From positions 124,001-188,000 of the forward strand of contig CABHON010000018.1 of NCBI GenBank assembly GCA_902168255.1: a stretch of DNA of 64,000 bases, written 5' to 3'. Source of the DNA: an uncultured Legionella sp. (GTDB lineage: Bacteria; Pseudomonadota; Gammaproteobacteria; Legionellales; Legionellaceae). A program made the translations under genes and the position numbers. A model generated the notes under the pieces. That model did not search any database. It worked only from the letters and a program-made list of their open reading frames with translations, and was not told the origin of the DNA. Positions within the stretch are counted from its first letter, which is position 1, and every line of letters begins with the position of its first letter. This document shows positions 26,829 through 35,292 of the stretch, in pieces.

Positions 26829-26878
26829 GTAAATTTTACAAACATGTTTTTTACTTTTTTAGTAAATTTTACAAACAT
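26829..26878 (-). promoter_or_regulatory. Two 17-bp direct repeats upstream of the DUF4143 ATPase gene
   Basis: GTAAATTTTACAAACAT occurs at 26829-26845 and again at 26862-26878, a 33-bp period (about three helical turns). Each contains a near-palindromic GTAAATTTTAC core. They lie 23-72 bases upstream of the ATPase ATG, and the right copy touches the end of bioC. This looks like a two-site operator for a DNA-binding regulator, possibly the ATPase itself. Confidence 0.5.
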
Positions 26879-27750
26879 TAAATGTTTCGGCGGCGTAATT
26901 TATCCAAGGTAATTACTGTTTCGCCCGTCTTAGCATTATAGGATGAAGAACTACTTTCTCCTCGCCACGCATGCCCATAGAGCACTTCATACGTTAAAGC
27001 AATTTTGCCCTGTTTTTTTTGCTGTTCGAGTTGGTATAAAAGATAATCAAGTGCATCGACACCCATTAATCCTTTTCGCCTAATTGGATGGATATTATAA
27101 CTCCCCTGTTCTTTGAGATCTTTAAGTAAACGAGAAGGATCTTTATAATGAACGATCATTTCTTCCCGATCCACAACAGGCTGCACAAATTGTTGTGACA
27201 TTAATGCATCACCCAGCACATGTAAATCTTTCCATTCGCTGATATGCCCATAAGTATCAACACATGCCCATGCCGCTTTCAATTCTTTCAATGTATCCGG
27301 ACCTAAAGTCGCAAATAATAAAATACCACCCGGTTTTAATACACGGTGAAAAGTGCGAAATAAAGCCGTTACATCATCAACGTCTTGAATGGATTGATTA
27401 GCAAAAATCATATCAACAGACTCCGAAGGTAAGGGCAAATCAACCATATCAGCCAGCATCCACTCAATAGGTAATTCTATTAGGCCTTGCTTCTTTTGCC
27501 GCTCTTGCCCCATTCGCAACATTTCTTCTGCAAAATCTACCGCAATGATAGAGGCATAAGGAAAACGCTGGGCTAATTGCACTGAAAAATCCCCGGCGCC
27601 ACATCCTGCGTCAAGAATGACTTGTGGTTCACAACGCATGTAATCTAAACGTGATAAAAGTCGTTCGCCGGTAGCCCGATAGAGAAAGGCTGCTTCAGCA
27701 TATGTATGTGCAGCTTTGTTAAAAGCTAATTGGATATCTTTATTCATCAT
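26878..27750 (-). CDS. bioC: Malonyl-ACP O-methyltransferase BioC
   Basis: An S-adenosylmethionine-dependent methyltransferase of about 290 residues. It caps malonyl-ACP so that fatty-acid synthesis can make the pimeloyl part of biotin. Motif I is LDAGCGAGDFS; the post-motif acidic strand is IIAVDFAEEML; motif IV is VDMIFANQSIQDV, all typical of BioC. I take ATG 27750 as the start (MMNKDIQLAFNKAAHTY, the family N-terminus) instead of the longer frame, which would run into comF. It is divergent from comF with a gap of only 14 bases, so the two promoters overlap the coding starts. No other bio genes are in the window. Confidence 0.88.
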   Translation of the reverse strand: MMNKDIQLAFNKAAHTYAEAAFLYRATGERLLSRLDYMRCEPQVILDAGCGAGDFSVQLAQRFPYASIIAVDFAEEMLRMGQERQKKQGLIELPIEWMLADMVDLPLPSESVDMIFANQSIQDVDDVTALFRTFHRVLKPGGILLFATLGPDTLKELKAAWACVDTYGHISEWKDLHVLGDALMSQQFVQPVVDREEMIVHYKDPSRLLKDLKEQGSYNIHPIRRKGLMGVDALDYLLYQLEQQKKQGKIALTYEVLYGHAWRGESSSSSYNAKTGETVITLDKLRRRNI

Positions 27751-27764
27751 GTTATGATCATACC

Positions 27765-28472
27765 ATGAAATTACTTGTCCAATCCCGTTTTTGCGCTCTT
27801 TGTGGCCAAATTCATCAAGAAAAAACATTGTGTAATGCATGTCAAATGTTCTTACCTTTTACAGAAATCATTTGTCAGATGTGTGGCATACCCTTACCAT
27901 TTGCCGAAAACTCGTGTGAACAAAGTATAGCGCGATGCGGCCGATGTCTCACGAAAACTTTCCCTTTTCGACAAATTATACCGTGTTGTTGGTATCAAGA
28001 TCCTATACAGACATTGATTCACGACTATAAATTCAAAGAAAAACTTTTCTTAGCCCCTATTTTAGCGCGCCTGATGATTCAAAAAATTGAAACGCATTAT
28101 ACTATCCATTCACAACCTGAATGCCTTATTCCCTTACCTCTTCACGCAAAACGTCTTCGTGAACGAGGTTATCATCAAGTCCATGAACTGACTAAAATAT
28201 TAGCCAAACATTTTTCAATTCCTATTGAATTAAATATATGCCAGCGAATTAAACATTCACTTCCTCAATCGCTTGTGCCCTTTAAATCGCGAAAAGAAAA
28301 TGTCAAAAAGGTTTTTAGCGCAAAGAAAATTTCTTATCAACATGTAGCGATTATTGATGACGTTGTCACAACTGGCGAAACCGTTACATCGCTTTGTCGA
28401 GTATTAAAAAAAGCCAATCCAGCGTTAATAATCGATGTGTGGTGTTTGGCAAGAACAAAGCCAAGAAAATAA
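27765..28472 (+). CDS. comF: ComF family phosphoribosyltransferase-like protein
   Basis: A 235-residue ComF/GntX protein. The N-terminus has paired zinc-binding cysteines (CALC near 10-13, CNAC near 23-26, CQMCG near 37-40, CGRC near 58-61). The C-terminus has the PRPP-binding loop VAIIDDVVTTGETV. ComF proteins are needed for DNA uptake and natural transformation in several bacteria, where they help single-stranded DNA cross the inner membrane. In E. coli the homologue gntX lies beside bioH, so its pairing with bioC is a familiar context. A bidirectional terminator follows immediately. Confidence 0.93.
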   Translation: MKLLVQSRFCALCGQIHQEKTLCNACQMFLPFTEIICQMCGIPLPFAENSCEQSIARCGRCLTKTFPFRQIIPCCWYQDPIQTLIHDYKFKEKLFLAPILARLMIQKIETHYTIHSQPECLIPLPLHAKRLRERGYHQVHELTKILAKHFSIPIELNICQRIKHSLPQSLVPFKSRKENVKKVFSAKKISYQHVAIIDDVVTTGETVTSLCRVLKKANPALIIDVWCLARTKPRK

Positions 28473-28504
28473 TTAGGGCGTGTATCAAAGTAGCCCTAAT
28501 TTTT
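28471..28504. terminator. Bidirectional terminator between comF and the 341-residue gene
   Basis: AATTAGGGC (28471-28479) pairs with GCCCTAATT (28493-28501) across a 13-base loop. It is followed by T residues on the plus side, and AAAAT on the left gives a U-tract for the minus strand. It overlaps the stop regions of both convergent genes. Confidence 0.75.
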
Positions 28505-29521
28505 CAAAGTACTCAGCTCAATATCCCCTAAATTATCATCGATTGGATTTAAAGGTAAATCCTGCTCCCAGTATCGCATCGTTTTTGTTGTAAGCATCGA
28601 TTCAATTAGTTTTTCCCGAATTGCACTGGGCAAACTTTCATTTGTACTGTTTAAAAACAACGCAATACATTGATCTTCAGCACTTTTAATTTGTGCATCA
28701 AGCTTAGCAAAGAGATAATGAAGTTTAACTCCAGGTGGTACAATTGAGCCTGCTACTTGAGCCTTATATTGGTTAGCCGTAAATTGTCCCAAAGGTGTTC
28801 GCAAATCTCGGGCATTTTGTAAATATTGAGTACGTAAGCTTGGGTTATCAGTGCTATTAATAGCATCAAATATGGATTTCTCAAATGCTTTAGCAGTAAA
28901 ACTTTCTTCAAATCCCCAATTACCATCGTTCCATCCCGTTTTAGGATGATATTTAGAAACTTTTTTAACTATGTCATTTTCCTCTGTTATGCTTATTGCT
29001 TCCATACTCTGATAAAGGGTCTCTGCTATTTCCTCTATCCTACTTTGACGTTGTCTAGAAGGATAACGATATGAATACACACTAAGCGGCAAATAAAAAA
29101 AGTTCATCAATAGATAAGCAGCGCCGAAGCCATAAGTCGCTAACGCAAGCAAAGGGGTAACCCCAACTGTAGATACAACCCTAGCCCCACCACTGGTCCA
29201 ATGGTAGTGCAATAAATTTTTTCTTAACTGCTCTTTAAAATGTTCTTTAACATAGGTTATTTCTGCCCGTTGAACAACAGAACAATGCCATATCGCTAAT
29301 TGTCTATAGAATTGGATACCTAGCTGTTTATTTTTATTGAAGAAACTATATAATACATCGCTTTGAATTATATCCATTAAATATTTCAATTGATCGGGTT
29401 TATTTTGAATTGGAAAGAGTATAAGTTTTCTCAATTCTCTTATAAATTCTCTTACAAATGTAGGTTCTGGAAAGTTATCAAAATTACCTTCTAAAAATTT
29501 TTTTAAATCTTCCGATATCAT
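28496..29521 (-). CDS. Hypothetical protein with a central membrane hairpin
   Basis: A 341-residue protein of no recognised family. Near residues 120-150 a hydrophobic stretch (TVGVTPLLALATYGFGAAYL, continuing LLMNFFYLPLSV) could form one or two membrane segments. The rest is soluble, helical and charged. There is no signal peptide. It stands alone between comF (convergent) and tilS (same strand, 85 bases upstream). Short stand-alone proteins with an internal membrane hairpin are common among Legionellales effectors, but nothing else supports that role. Confidence 0.8.
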   Translation of the reverse strand: MISEDLKKFLEGNFDNFPEPTFVREFIRELRKLILFPIQNKPDQLKYLMDIIQSDVLYSFFNKNKQLGIQFYRQLAIWHCSVVQRAEITYVKEHFKEQLRKNLLHYHWTSGGARVVSTVGVTPLLALATYGFGAAYLLMNFFYLPLSVYSYRYPSRQRQSRIEEIAETLYQSMEAISITEENDIVKKVSKYHPKTGWNDGNWGFEESFTAKAFEKSIFDAINSTDNPSLRTQYLQNARDLRTPLGQFTANQYKAQVAGSIVPPGVKLHYLFAKLDAQIKSAEDQCIALFLNSTNESLPSAIREKLIESMLTTKTMRYWEQDLPLNPIDDNLGDIELSTLKN

Positions 29522-29606
29522 TTTATTTCCCAGCTTTAGTTAAAGATTTATATTATAATTAGTTTTCTATTAAGTCAAAGTTAAGGAAAAATATGTGCTG
29601 GCATTT

Positions 29607-30779
29607 CTAATTTAAAAGGACTTTAATCAATACATTATCTTTATATATTAATGGCACATGCTGACGCTCCCAAGGAGGAACTTGCCATTCTTGAAAAAGT
29701 TTTTTTAACTCCCGGGTTTGGCCTTTCCAACGTATTTTTTCACCCCCTTGGCGATATCTCACTTCAAAAAGAGCATCAGGAGATTCTTTTTTCAACATTA
29801 GCATTTCTTTTTCAATTATTTCTGTATCAAAGAAAATACCTTGAGGAGAAAGAGCATATAACTTATTTTGATAACGCCGCACTGTACCTTCCTTCCAAGA
29901 AATTATGGGACACGCATCTTCTTTAGCTAATATAAGTTCATTCAAAATCCGTAATATTTTATCTTGTGAAGGTTTTTTAAAATGCTGCTGCGTTAACCAT
30001 TCGCGCAATAAAAAACACTGTGTTTCCCGAGGATAAGCTAATAACTTTGTAATAGACAAACGGTATTTTTCATCCACCATGTCTTTTAAAACTTTCTCTA
30101 TTTCAATATGAATAAATTGCTTAGCGGAAGCACAATGTTGAGCGCTTCGACAAAGATTGTGAATTAAGCCAGGCCAGCGTTTTTGAAGTTCTGGAAGAAT
30201 CTGGTGCCTTAGAAAATTCCTGTTGAAATGCACATTCTGGTTACTTTCATCATCTATCCATAACAAGTGATTAGCTGTTGCATAATTTTCTAACGTTTGA
30301 CGAGAATAATGGAGTAAAGGACGATATAATTTTCCCTTTCCTAAATTACGCCACTCGGGCATGCTCGCTAAACCATCAATGCCAGCCCCTCTGAATAAAT
30401 GCAATAACAATGTTTCTGCTTGATCATTTTGATGATGAGCAAGAACTAATACGTCATTTTCATTTAATAAAGCAGTGAAAACGTGATATCGCGCGTCACG
30501 CGCTGCTTCTTCAATATTTCCATTTTTATTGAAAGAAACCGAAAATTTTTTAAAAGAAACATTAAGCGAATGGGCTGTTTTTTCAGCAAATGCCGCCCAT
30601 TCTTCTGCATAAGGACTTAATCCATGATTCACATGTACGGCAATAAGTTTTGAATGAAGAGAGAATTCTTGGGAAAGTTTATGCAGTAAAGCGCAAGAAT
30701 CCAATCCACCACTAAAACCAACATAAACTTTTTCAAAAGAAGCAAGGCTTTGCCTTAGCTTCTCGTCAAGGCCATCCAC
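29607..30779 (-). CDS. tilS: tRNA(Ile)-lysidine synthase
   Basis: TilS attaches lysine to C34 of tRNA-Ile(CAU) so that it reads AUA. The PP-loop ATP pyrophosphatase motif is [11 protein letters not shown] near residue 22. [11 protein letters not shown] and [19 protein letters not shown] follow, as in TilS. The 390-residue length is slightly short for the family but keeps the C-terminal tRNA-binding domain ([19 protein letters not shown]). The start overlaps the accA stop by 25 bases, so the pair is probably co-transcribed. Confidence 0.96.
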   Translation of the reverse strand: MDGLDEKLRQSLASFEKVYVGFSGGLDSCALLHKLSQEFSLHSKLIAVHVNHGLSPYAEEWAAFAEKTAHSLNVSFKKFSVSFNKNGNIEEAARDARYHVFTALLNENDVLVLAHHQNDQAETLLLHLFRGAGIDGLASMPEWRNLGKGKLYRPLLHYSRQTLENYATANHLLWIDDESNQNVHFNRNFLRHQILPELQKRWPGLIHNLCRSAQHCASAKQFIHIEIEKVLKDMVDEKYRLSITKLLAYPRETQCFLLREWLTQQHFKKPSQDKILRILNELILAKEDACPIISWKEGTVRRYQNKLYALSPQGIFFDTEIIEKEMLMLKKESPDALFEVRYRQGGEKIRWKGQTRELKKLFQEWQVPPWERQHVPLIYKDNVLIKVLLN

Positions 30780-31705
30780 TTCTGATACCGATTATTAATC
30801 AATACGTCTGTTGGCAAATGCACTAGCTCAGATAACATATCAGTCCAACGTTGTTTTAATGACTCCATGACTGCCTTAGTATCGCGATGGGCACCACCGA
30901 GAGGCTCTTTTACAATGCCATCAATTAATCCTAGTGAAGATAACCGATCGGCGGTAATCCCCATTGCTTCAGCGGCATCTTCTGCTTTTTCAGCATTTTT
31001 CCATAAAATAGACGCGCAGCCTTCCGGTGAAATTACGGAGTAAATACTGTATTCTAACATTACTACCCTGTCACCAACGCCAATAGCTAAAGCACCACCG
31101 GAACCACCTTCACCAATGACGGTACAGATAATAGGTGTTTTTAATTGCGCCATTTCTAACAAGTTACGTGCAATGGCTTCACTTTGATTATGCTCCTCAG
31201 CATTAATCCCAGGATAAGCACCTGCGGTATCAATTAATGTAAAAATAGGTAAATGAAACTTTTCCGCCATTTTCATTAAACGCAAAGCTTTTCGATAATC
31301 TTCCGGAGAAGCCATACCAAAATTACGATACACTTTTTCTTTGGTTTTTCGACCTTTTTGGTGACCAATTACCATCACTGGCTGGTTATTCAATCGAGCA
31401 ATACCACCTATAATTACCGGCCCTTCAGAGGATTGTCTATCGCCATGCAATTCATCAAAATCGGTGAAAATACCTTCAATATAATCCATGGTTTGCGGGC
31501 GTAAAGGATGACGCGCTAATTGAGCTACTTGCCAGGGCGTTAAATTACGAAAGATACTGTGCGTTAAATCCACGCATTTACGTTCTAAACGAGTGACTTC
31601 TTCATGAAGGTTAATCTCGCTCTCACCATCCATCATTCGTAATTCTTCAATTTTAGCTTCAAGTTCCGCAATGGGTTGCTCGAAACCTAAAAAATATCTT
31701 GTCAT
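30755..31705 (-). CDS. accA: Acetyl-CoA carboxylase carboxyltransferase subunit alpha
   Basis: AccA pairs with AccD to transfer carboxyl from biotin to acetyl-CoA, the first step of fatty-acid synthesis. At 316 residues it is the standard size. Signatures: [20 protein letters not shown] near residue 65, [17 protein letters not shown] near 115, and [15 protein letters not shown] near 157, with the [15 protein letters not shown] oxyanion region. It is first in the accA-tilS pair. Confidence 0.98.
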   Translation of the reverse strand: MTRYFLGFEQPIAELEAKIEELRMMDGESEINLHEEVTRLERKCVDLTHSIFRNLTPWQVAQLARHPLRPQTMDYIEGIFTDFDELHGDRQSSEGPVIIGGIARLNNQPVMVIGHQKGRKTKEKVYRNFGMASPEDYRKALRLMKMAEKFHLPIFTLIDTAGAYPGINAEEHNQSEAIARNLLEMAQLKTPIICTVIGEGGSGGALAIGVGDRVVMLEYSIYSVISPEGCASILWKNAEKAEDAAEAMGITADRLSSLGLIDGIVKEPLGGAHRDTKAVMESLKQRWTDMLSELVHLPTDVLINNRYQKWMALTRS

Positions 31706-31808
31706 TGACGTCTCTATATATAAAGTAAATTTTATTTATTCAGCTTTGTATTCACACGCTTAATTGCTGGCTATGTGAAAGACCGAATAGTTACAGTAAA
31801 TCTTTCCA

Positions 31809-32798
31809 TTATACCATATCCTCCCAATTCAACACTACCTTTCCAAAATTACTATTTGCTTCCATGTAGCGATGGGCATCTTGCACCATATTTATAGGAA
31901 AAATAGAATCAATAATAGGCTTAAGTTGCCCTTTTTCCAAAGCAGGCATCCAACGTTCAGCAAAACGTTTTACCATCGCTCTTTTTTCTACCAGCGATCG
32001 CTTACGTAAAATAAATCCTTTAATCTGGAGATATCTATCAAGAAGCATTCGCAAGTCTAATTCTGCGCGGGCGCCACGCATAACCCCTACCTGAACCAAT
32101 GTACCGCCCGGTTTTAATATCGCCAAGTTTTTCTCAAAATACCCGGCTCCAATAAAATCCTCGACCACATCCACACCTTTCCCGTGTGTTTGATCCAATA
32201 CAATCGCTTCAAAATCATGAATTTTATAATTAATTCCTTCTTTAGCCCCTAACTCCATGGCTTTTTGAAGTTTCTTTTCCGAACCAGCGGTTGTCCAAAT
32301 TTCAGCACCAATTAAATTGGCCATTTGAATTCCTGCCGTTCCAACCCCACTACCACCAGCATGAATCATAATCCGTTGACCTGCTGATAATTTTCCTAAT
32401 TCAAAAATCGTTTCATTGGCAGTCACAAATGCTTCAATAATAGCCGCTGCTTCCACATACGTCCAGGTAGAAGGAATTTTTAAAGCCAAACCCTGATCAA
32501 TGACACAATATTCAGCATATCCTCCGCCACTCACCAATCCAAAAACACGGTCACCTGGTTTAAAATCAGTAACGTTCTCTCCACAAGCCACTACCTCACC
32601 TGCAATTTCAATGCCTAGAATATCAGAAGCACCATCCGGTGGCGGGTATTTTCCACGTCGTTGCAATAAATCCGCACGATTCATCGCTGACACTCGCACT
32701 TCAATTAATAATTCTTCTGATTTAGGCGTAGGTTTTTCTCGCTCAGTAATATGTAAAACTTCAGGATCACCAAATTGAGTCAATGCAATTGCTTTCAT
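31809..32798 (-). CDS. Zinc-independent MDR oxidoreductase (quinone oxidoreductase-like)
   Basis: A 329-residue medium-chain dehydrogenase/reductase. The N-terminus MKAIALTQFGDPEVLHITER and the segments MNRADLLQRRGKYPPP and LGIEIAGEVVACGENV are typical of NADPH:quinone oxidoreductase/PIG3-like enzymes. The nucleotide-binding GGSGVGTAGIQMA is near residue 150. Structural-zinc cysteines are absent. The substrate is unknown. It is tempting to link it to the missing adh2XL of the lipid A acyl cluster, but it lies over 10 kb away and belongs to a different subgroup as far as I can tell. Single-gene unit. Confidence 0.9.
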   Translation of the reverse strand: MKAIALTQFGDPEVLHITEREKPTPKSEELLIEVRVSAMNRADLLQRRGKYPPPDGASDILGIEIAGEVVACGENVTDFKPGDRVFGLVSGGGYAEYCVIDQGLALKIPSTWTYVEAAAIIEAFVTANETIFELGKLSAGQRIMIHAGGSGVGTAGIQMANLIGAEIWTTAGSEKKLQKAMELGAKEGINYKIHDFEAIVLDQTHGKGVDVVEDFIGAGYFEKNLAILKPGGTLVQVGVMRGARAELDLRMLLDRYLQIKGFILRKRSLVEKRAMVKRFAERWMPALEKGQLKPIIDSIFPINMVQDAHRYMEANSNFGKVVLNWEDMV

Positions 32799-32863
32799 GT
32801 TTATCTCCCCTCTTGTGAAACTTAATATTACTATATCTCTATCGAGAATAAAATTATATTAAA

Positions 32864-32892
32864 TTGACATACATGTCAAATTGACATATTAT
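32864..32892 (+). promoter_or_regulatory. HigBA-type promoter with overlapping palindromic operator
   Basis: A -35 TTGACA (32864-32869) and -10 TATTAT (32887-32892) are separated by exactly 17 bases. The -35 is part of the palindrome TTGACAT-AC-ATGTCAA (32864-32879), and a further TTGACAT half-site follows at 32881. Autorepression by the downstream HTH antitoxin is the usual arrangement for such operons. Confidence 0.7.
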
Positions 32893-32930
32893 GTTACTAT
32901 AGTGTTCAACATAAGCGGCAGGAGTCTAAC

Positions 32931-33239
32931 TTGCGAATTATTTCTAAGAAAAAATTACGTGACTATTATGAAAATAATACACAAGCTGAAATTCCATTAA
33001 CTGAATGGTATTTTAAAATGAAGGCGTTTAATGCAATGAATATTAATGAATTAAGAAAAGTTTTTAATAGTGTCGATTCTGTTCATGGCTACACTATTTT
33101 TAATATAGGGGGCAATAACTATCGGCTTATAACGGCTATTCATTACAATACACAATATTGCTATATTCGAGCCATATGGACACATGCAGAATACAACAAG
33201 CGCAATAATCAAGCAATGCTTAAAGGAGGTACATTATGA
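32931..33239 (+). CDS. higB: HigB-family toxin (mRNA interferase)
   Basis: A 102-residue toxin of the HigB group (RelE-like fold), which cuts mRNA at the ribosome. The family pattern of W-F-x-M-K near 28, HGYTIFNIGGNNYRLITAI and the C-terminal YIRAIWTHAEYNK (ending in the HAEYD-like motif) is visible. The start is TTG at 32931, supported by AGGAG six bases upstream. The stop overlaps the antitoxin start as ATGA. Toxin-first order is characteristic of higBA. Confidence 0.93.
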   Translation: MRIISKKKLRDYYENNTQAEIPLTEWYFKMKAFNAMNINELRKVFNSVDSVHGYTIFNIGGNNYRLITAIHYNTQYCYIRAIWTHAEYNKRNNQAMLKGGTL

Positions 33240-33667
33240 GTAGGCAAGCACTAGCTATTGACTATACTGATCACGTTACAAAACATCGTTTTCATTTGCC
33301 CCTTTCTGTTTTCAAAAAGCCAGAAAGTCATAAAGAATATTTAAAACTTGAAGAACTTCTCGATAAATTAATAGATGAGGTACGCGATAATGAGAAACAC
33401 CCCCTTGCTCTTGTTATGCAAATTATCGGCGAAAATTTAGAACGATATGATGATGAACATTATCCTTGTATTGGTGCTAATGTAACTGCTATTGACATGG
33501 TAAAATATCTCATGACCACACATAATCTTCATCAAAAAGACTTAGCAGATATTTTTGGTAGTCAGGCAAATGTATCAAAATTCTTGAATGGGGAAAGATC
33601 ATTAGGAAAAAAAGCAATTTCCGGATTGAAAAGAAAATTTGGCCTCAGTGCTGATTTTTTTATATAA
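33236..33667 (+). CDS. higA: HigA-family HTH antitoxin
   Basis: A 143-residue antitoxin. The C-terminal half has an Xre-type helix-turn-helix (MTTHNLHQKDLADIFGSQAN, then VSKFLNGERSLGKKAISGLK). The N-terminal half is charged and helical and probably covers the toxin. It overlaps higB by four bases, so translation is coupled. It should bind the TTGACAT palindrome at 32864-32879 and repress the operon. Confidence 0.92.
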   Translation: MSRQALAIDYTDHVTKHRFHLPLSVFKKPESHKEYLKLEELLDKLIDEVRDNEKHPLALVMQIIGENLERYDDEHYPCIGANVTAIDMVKYLMTTHNLHQKDLADIFGSQANVSKFLNGERSLGKKAISGLKRKFGLSADFFI

Positions 33668-33706
33668 CCGATTTATGGAGGTATTACCAACAGTTTATCA
33701 ACTATG

Positions 33707-35185
33707 TTAAAAAATGCCTGGCCCGCATTCTAAATAGGTATTCTTTGTTAAGGGAACACAACCAGTAAAAGCATTTTTCTTATGCTTAAGAAACGTATTA
33801 AAGAAATCTAACAGATACAGATTAAGTGCTTCCGTTATTTTCCATCCATTTCCATAACCTAAGAAATTTCCATAACGTGAATGATACGCATGAATAATTT
33901 TTTTGATCAATATACGATCTGATTCCTTTATTTGGGTTTGCGGTAAATTATTAAGGGCTATTTGAAGACTTGGAATATTTTCAAGATTAATAATGGTAGA
34001 TTTCTTTCCAGGCTCATAATAAAAAACTTGCCACATATTTTTCTTTTTGGTGATATAATAAAGTGGTTTGTTAATTGTTGTTAAGTTCAAGTTCTCACCA
34101 TCACCCCTTATTATTACCTCTTCTTTTATAGATAATTTTGAATGTTCATATGCTTTAGAAGCTTCATAAGCTGGCATGTATTGTAATGTTGAAAGATCAG
34201 TGAAATTCATATGATAACTGTAATGTATATTATTTTTTAAGGGTGATAATGTAACCAAATATCCCTTTTTATTGAGAGGATAACGAAGATTTTGCCAATC
34301 AAACGCTGTTCGCCAATAAGCAGAAATAATATGCATAAAAGGTAGCATGAGACTTTTAGGCTCAAAAGAGCCCATATGAACTTCCATATCAAGGGTAGCT
34401 ATTGCTTGGAACCATTTTTCATGCTGGTTGGCAACCTCTGCTATTGCCCTCCCGCCAAAAGAATGCCCTACAGCGCCAATGTGTTTCAAATCCATTGATT
34501 GAAACACGTCATCTTGTGTCTTTTTTTTAATTTTCCTGTAAACAAAAGCAATATCTTTTTCTAATCCTGGCATCGTTATGTTAGATACAACTTCCCAATT
34601 TCCTACATCTGCCATACTTACTACTTGTTTATTGGGTAAAATAATATCTCCATGAATAAACATCGAGTTAATTCCAACCACAATATAACCATGGCTGACA
34701 AGTTGGGTAATGATATTTTCATACATTTGGGCAAGTCCTCCCGAACCAGAAATAAAAAGTATCACAGGAAATTGTCTATGTTGAACAACGGGGGCATTTT
34801 CTATTGTGTGACTTTTTAACTGTTGTAATGTTTTAATATCATTTAGTTTGACGGTAGGTATTGTTTGCAATACTTTTTTTTCTGCCCTGATGATAGATTG
34901 ATAATAGGGCGTGCCATCACCAGCTTTGAATTGCGTAGGATAATAAATCCTTACGCTCAATTCATGGCAATATTTCTTATTATGAGAATCAAAAATTCCC
35001 TGGTTTTTTGTCGAAAAATTTGGATCAGGGCACACAGTATTATTAATCCAATGAAGATCTTTAAAGGCTACACTGTATTTTCCTGTAGACTGAAACAAGT
35101 AATCTGTTGTGGGTTGACTAGCCATAATGATAGGACTAAATATCACACAGCTTATCAAAAGAGTATTTAATATTAACTTTATCAT
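33707..35185 (-). CDS. Secreted alpha/beta hydrolase (PAF-acetylhydrolase/dienelactone-hydrolase-like)
   Basis: A 492-residue exported hydrolase. The N-terminus has a signal peptide (LILNTLLISCVIFSPIIMAS). The nucleophile elbow is GHSFGG with Ser242, preceded by the oxyanion strand VILFISGSGGL near residue 143. The extended HGY-VVGINS strand and the later position of the catalytic acid match platelet-activating-factor acetylhydrolase-like esterases. It is probably periplasmic or secreted and acts on esters or lipids; the substrate is unknown. It is the first gene inside the segment bracketed by two toxin-antitoxin pairs and is divergent from the membrane protein gene at 35293. Confidence 0.85.
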   Translation of the reverse strand: MIKLILNTLLISCVIFSPIIMASQPTTDYLFQSTGKYSVAFKDLHWINNTVCPDPNFSTKNQGIFDSHNKKYCHELSVRIYYPTQFKAGDGTPYYQSIIRAEKKVLQTIPTVKLNDIKTLQQLKSHTIENAPVVQHRQFPVILFISGSGGLAQMYENIITQLVSHGYIVVGINSMFIHGDIILPNKQVVSMADVGNWEVVSNITMPGLEKDIAFVYRKIKKKTQDDVFQSMDLKHIGAVGHSFGGRAIAEVANQHEKWFQAIATLDMEVHMGSFEPKSLMLPFMHIISAYWRTAFDWQNLRYPLNKKGYLVTLSPLKNNIHYSYHMNFTDLSTLQYMPAYEASKAYEHSKLSIKEEVIIRGDGENLNLTTINKPLYYITKKKNMWQVFYYEPGKKSTIINLENIPSLQIALNNLPQTQIKESDRILIKKIIHAYHSRYGNFLGYGNGWKITEALNLYLLDFFNTFLKHKKNAFTGCVPLTKNTYLECGPGIF

Positions 35186-35292
35186 AAAGGCATATTATGC
35201 CTTATTAATTAGCTATATCAAGAGTTAAACTAGCCTCGATCATTTTTCAAGTTAAGTAGGTATTATTTTTTATCTGGCCTATAATTATTCTC

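Noticed and set aside
31809-32798. Quinone-oxidoreductase-like MDR as the missing adh2XL
   Set aside because: It lies over 10 kb from the acyl cluster and its N-terminus and metal-site pattern fit NADPH:quinone oxidoreductases, not a demonstrable Adh2XL. Kept only as a possibility in the gene entry.
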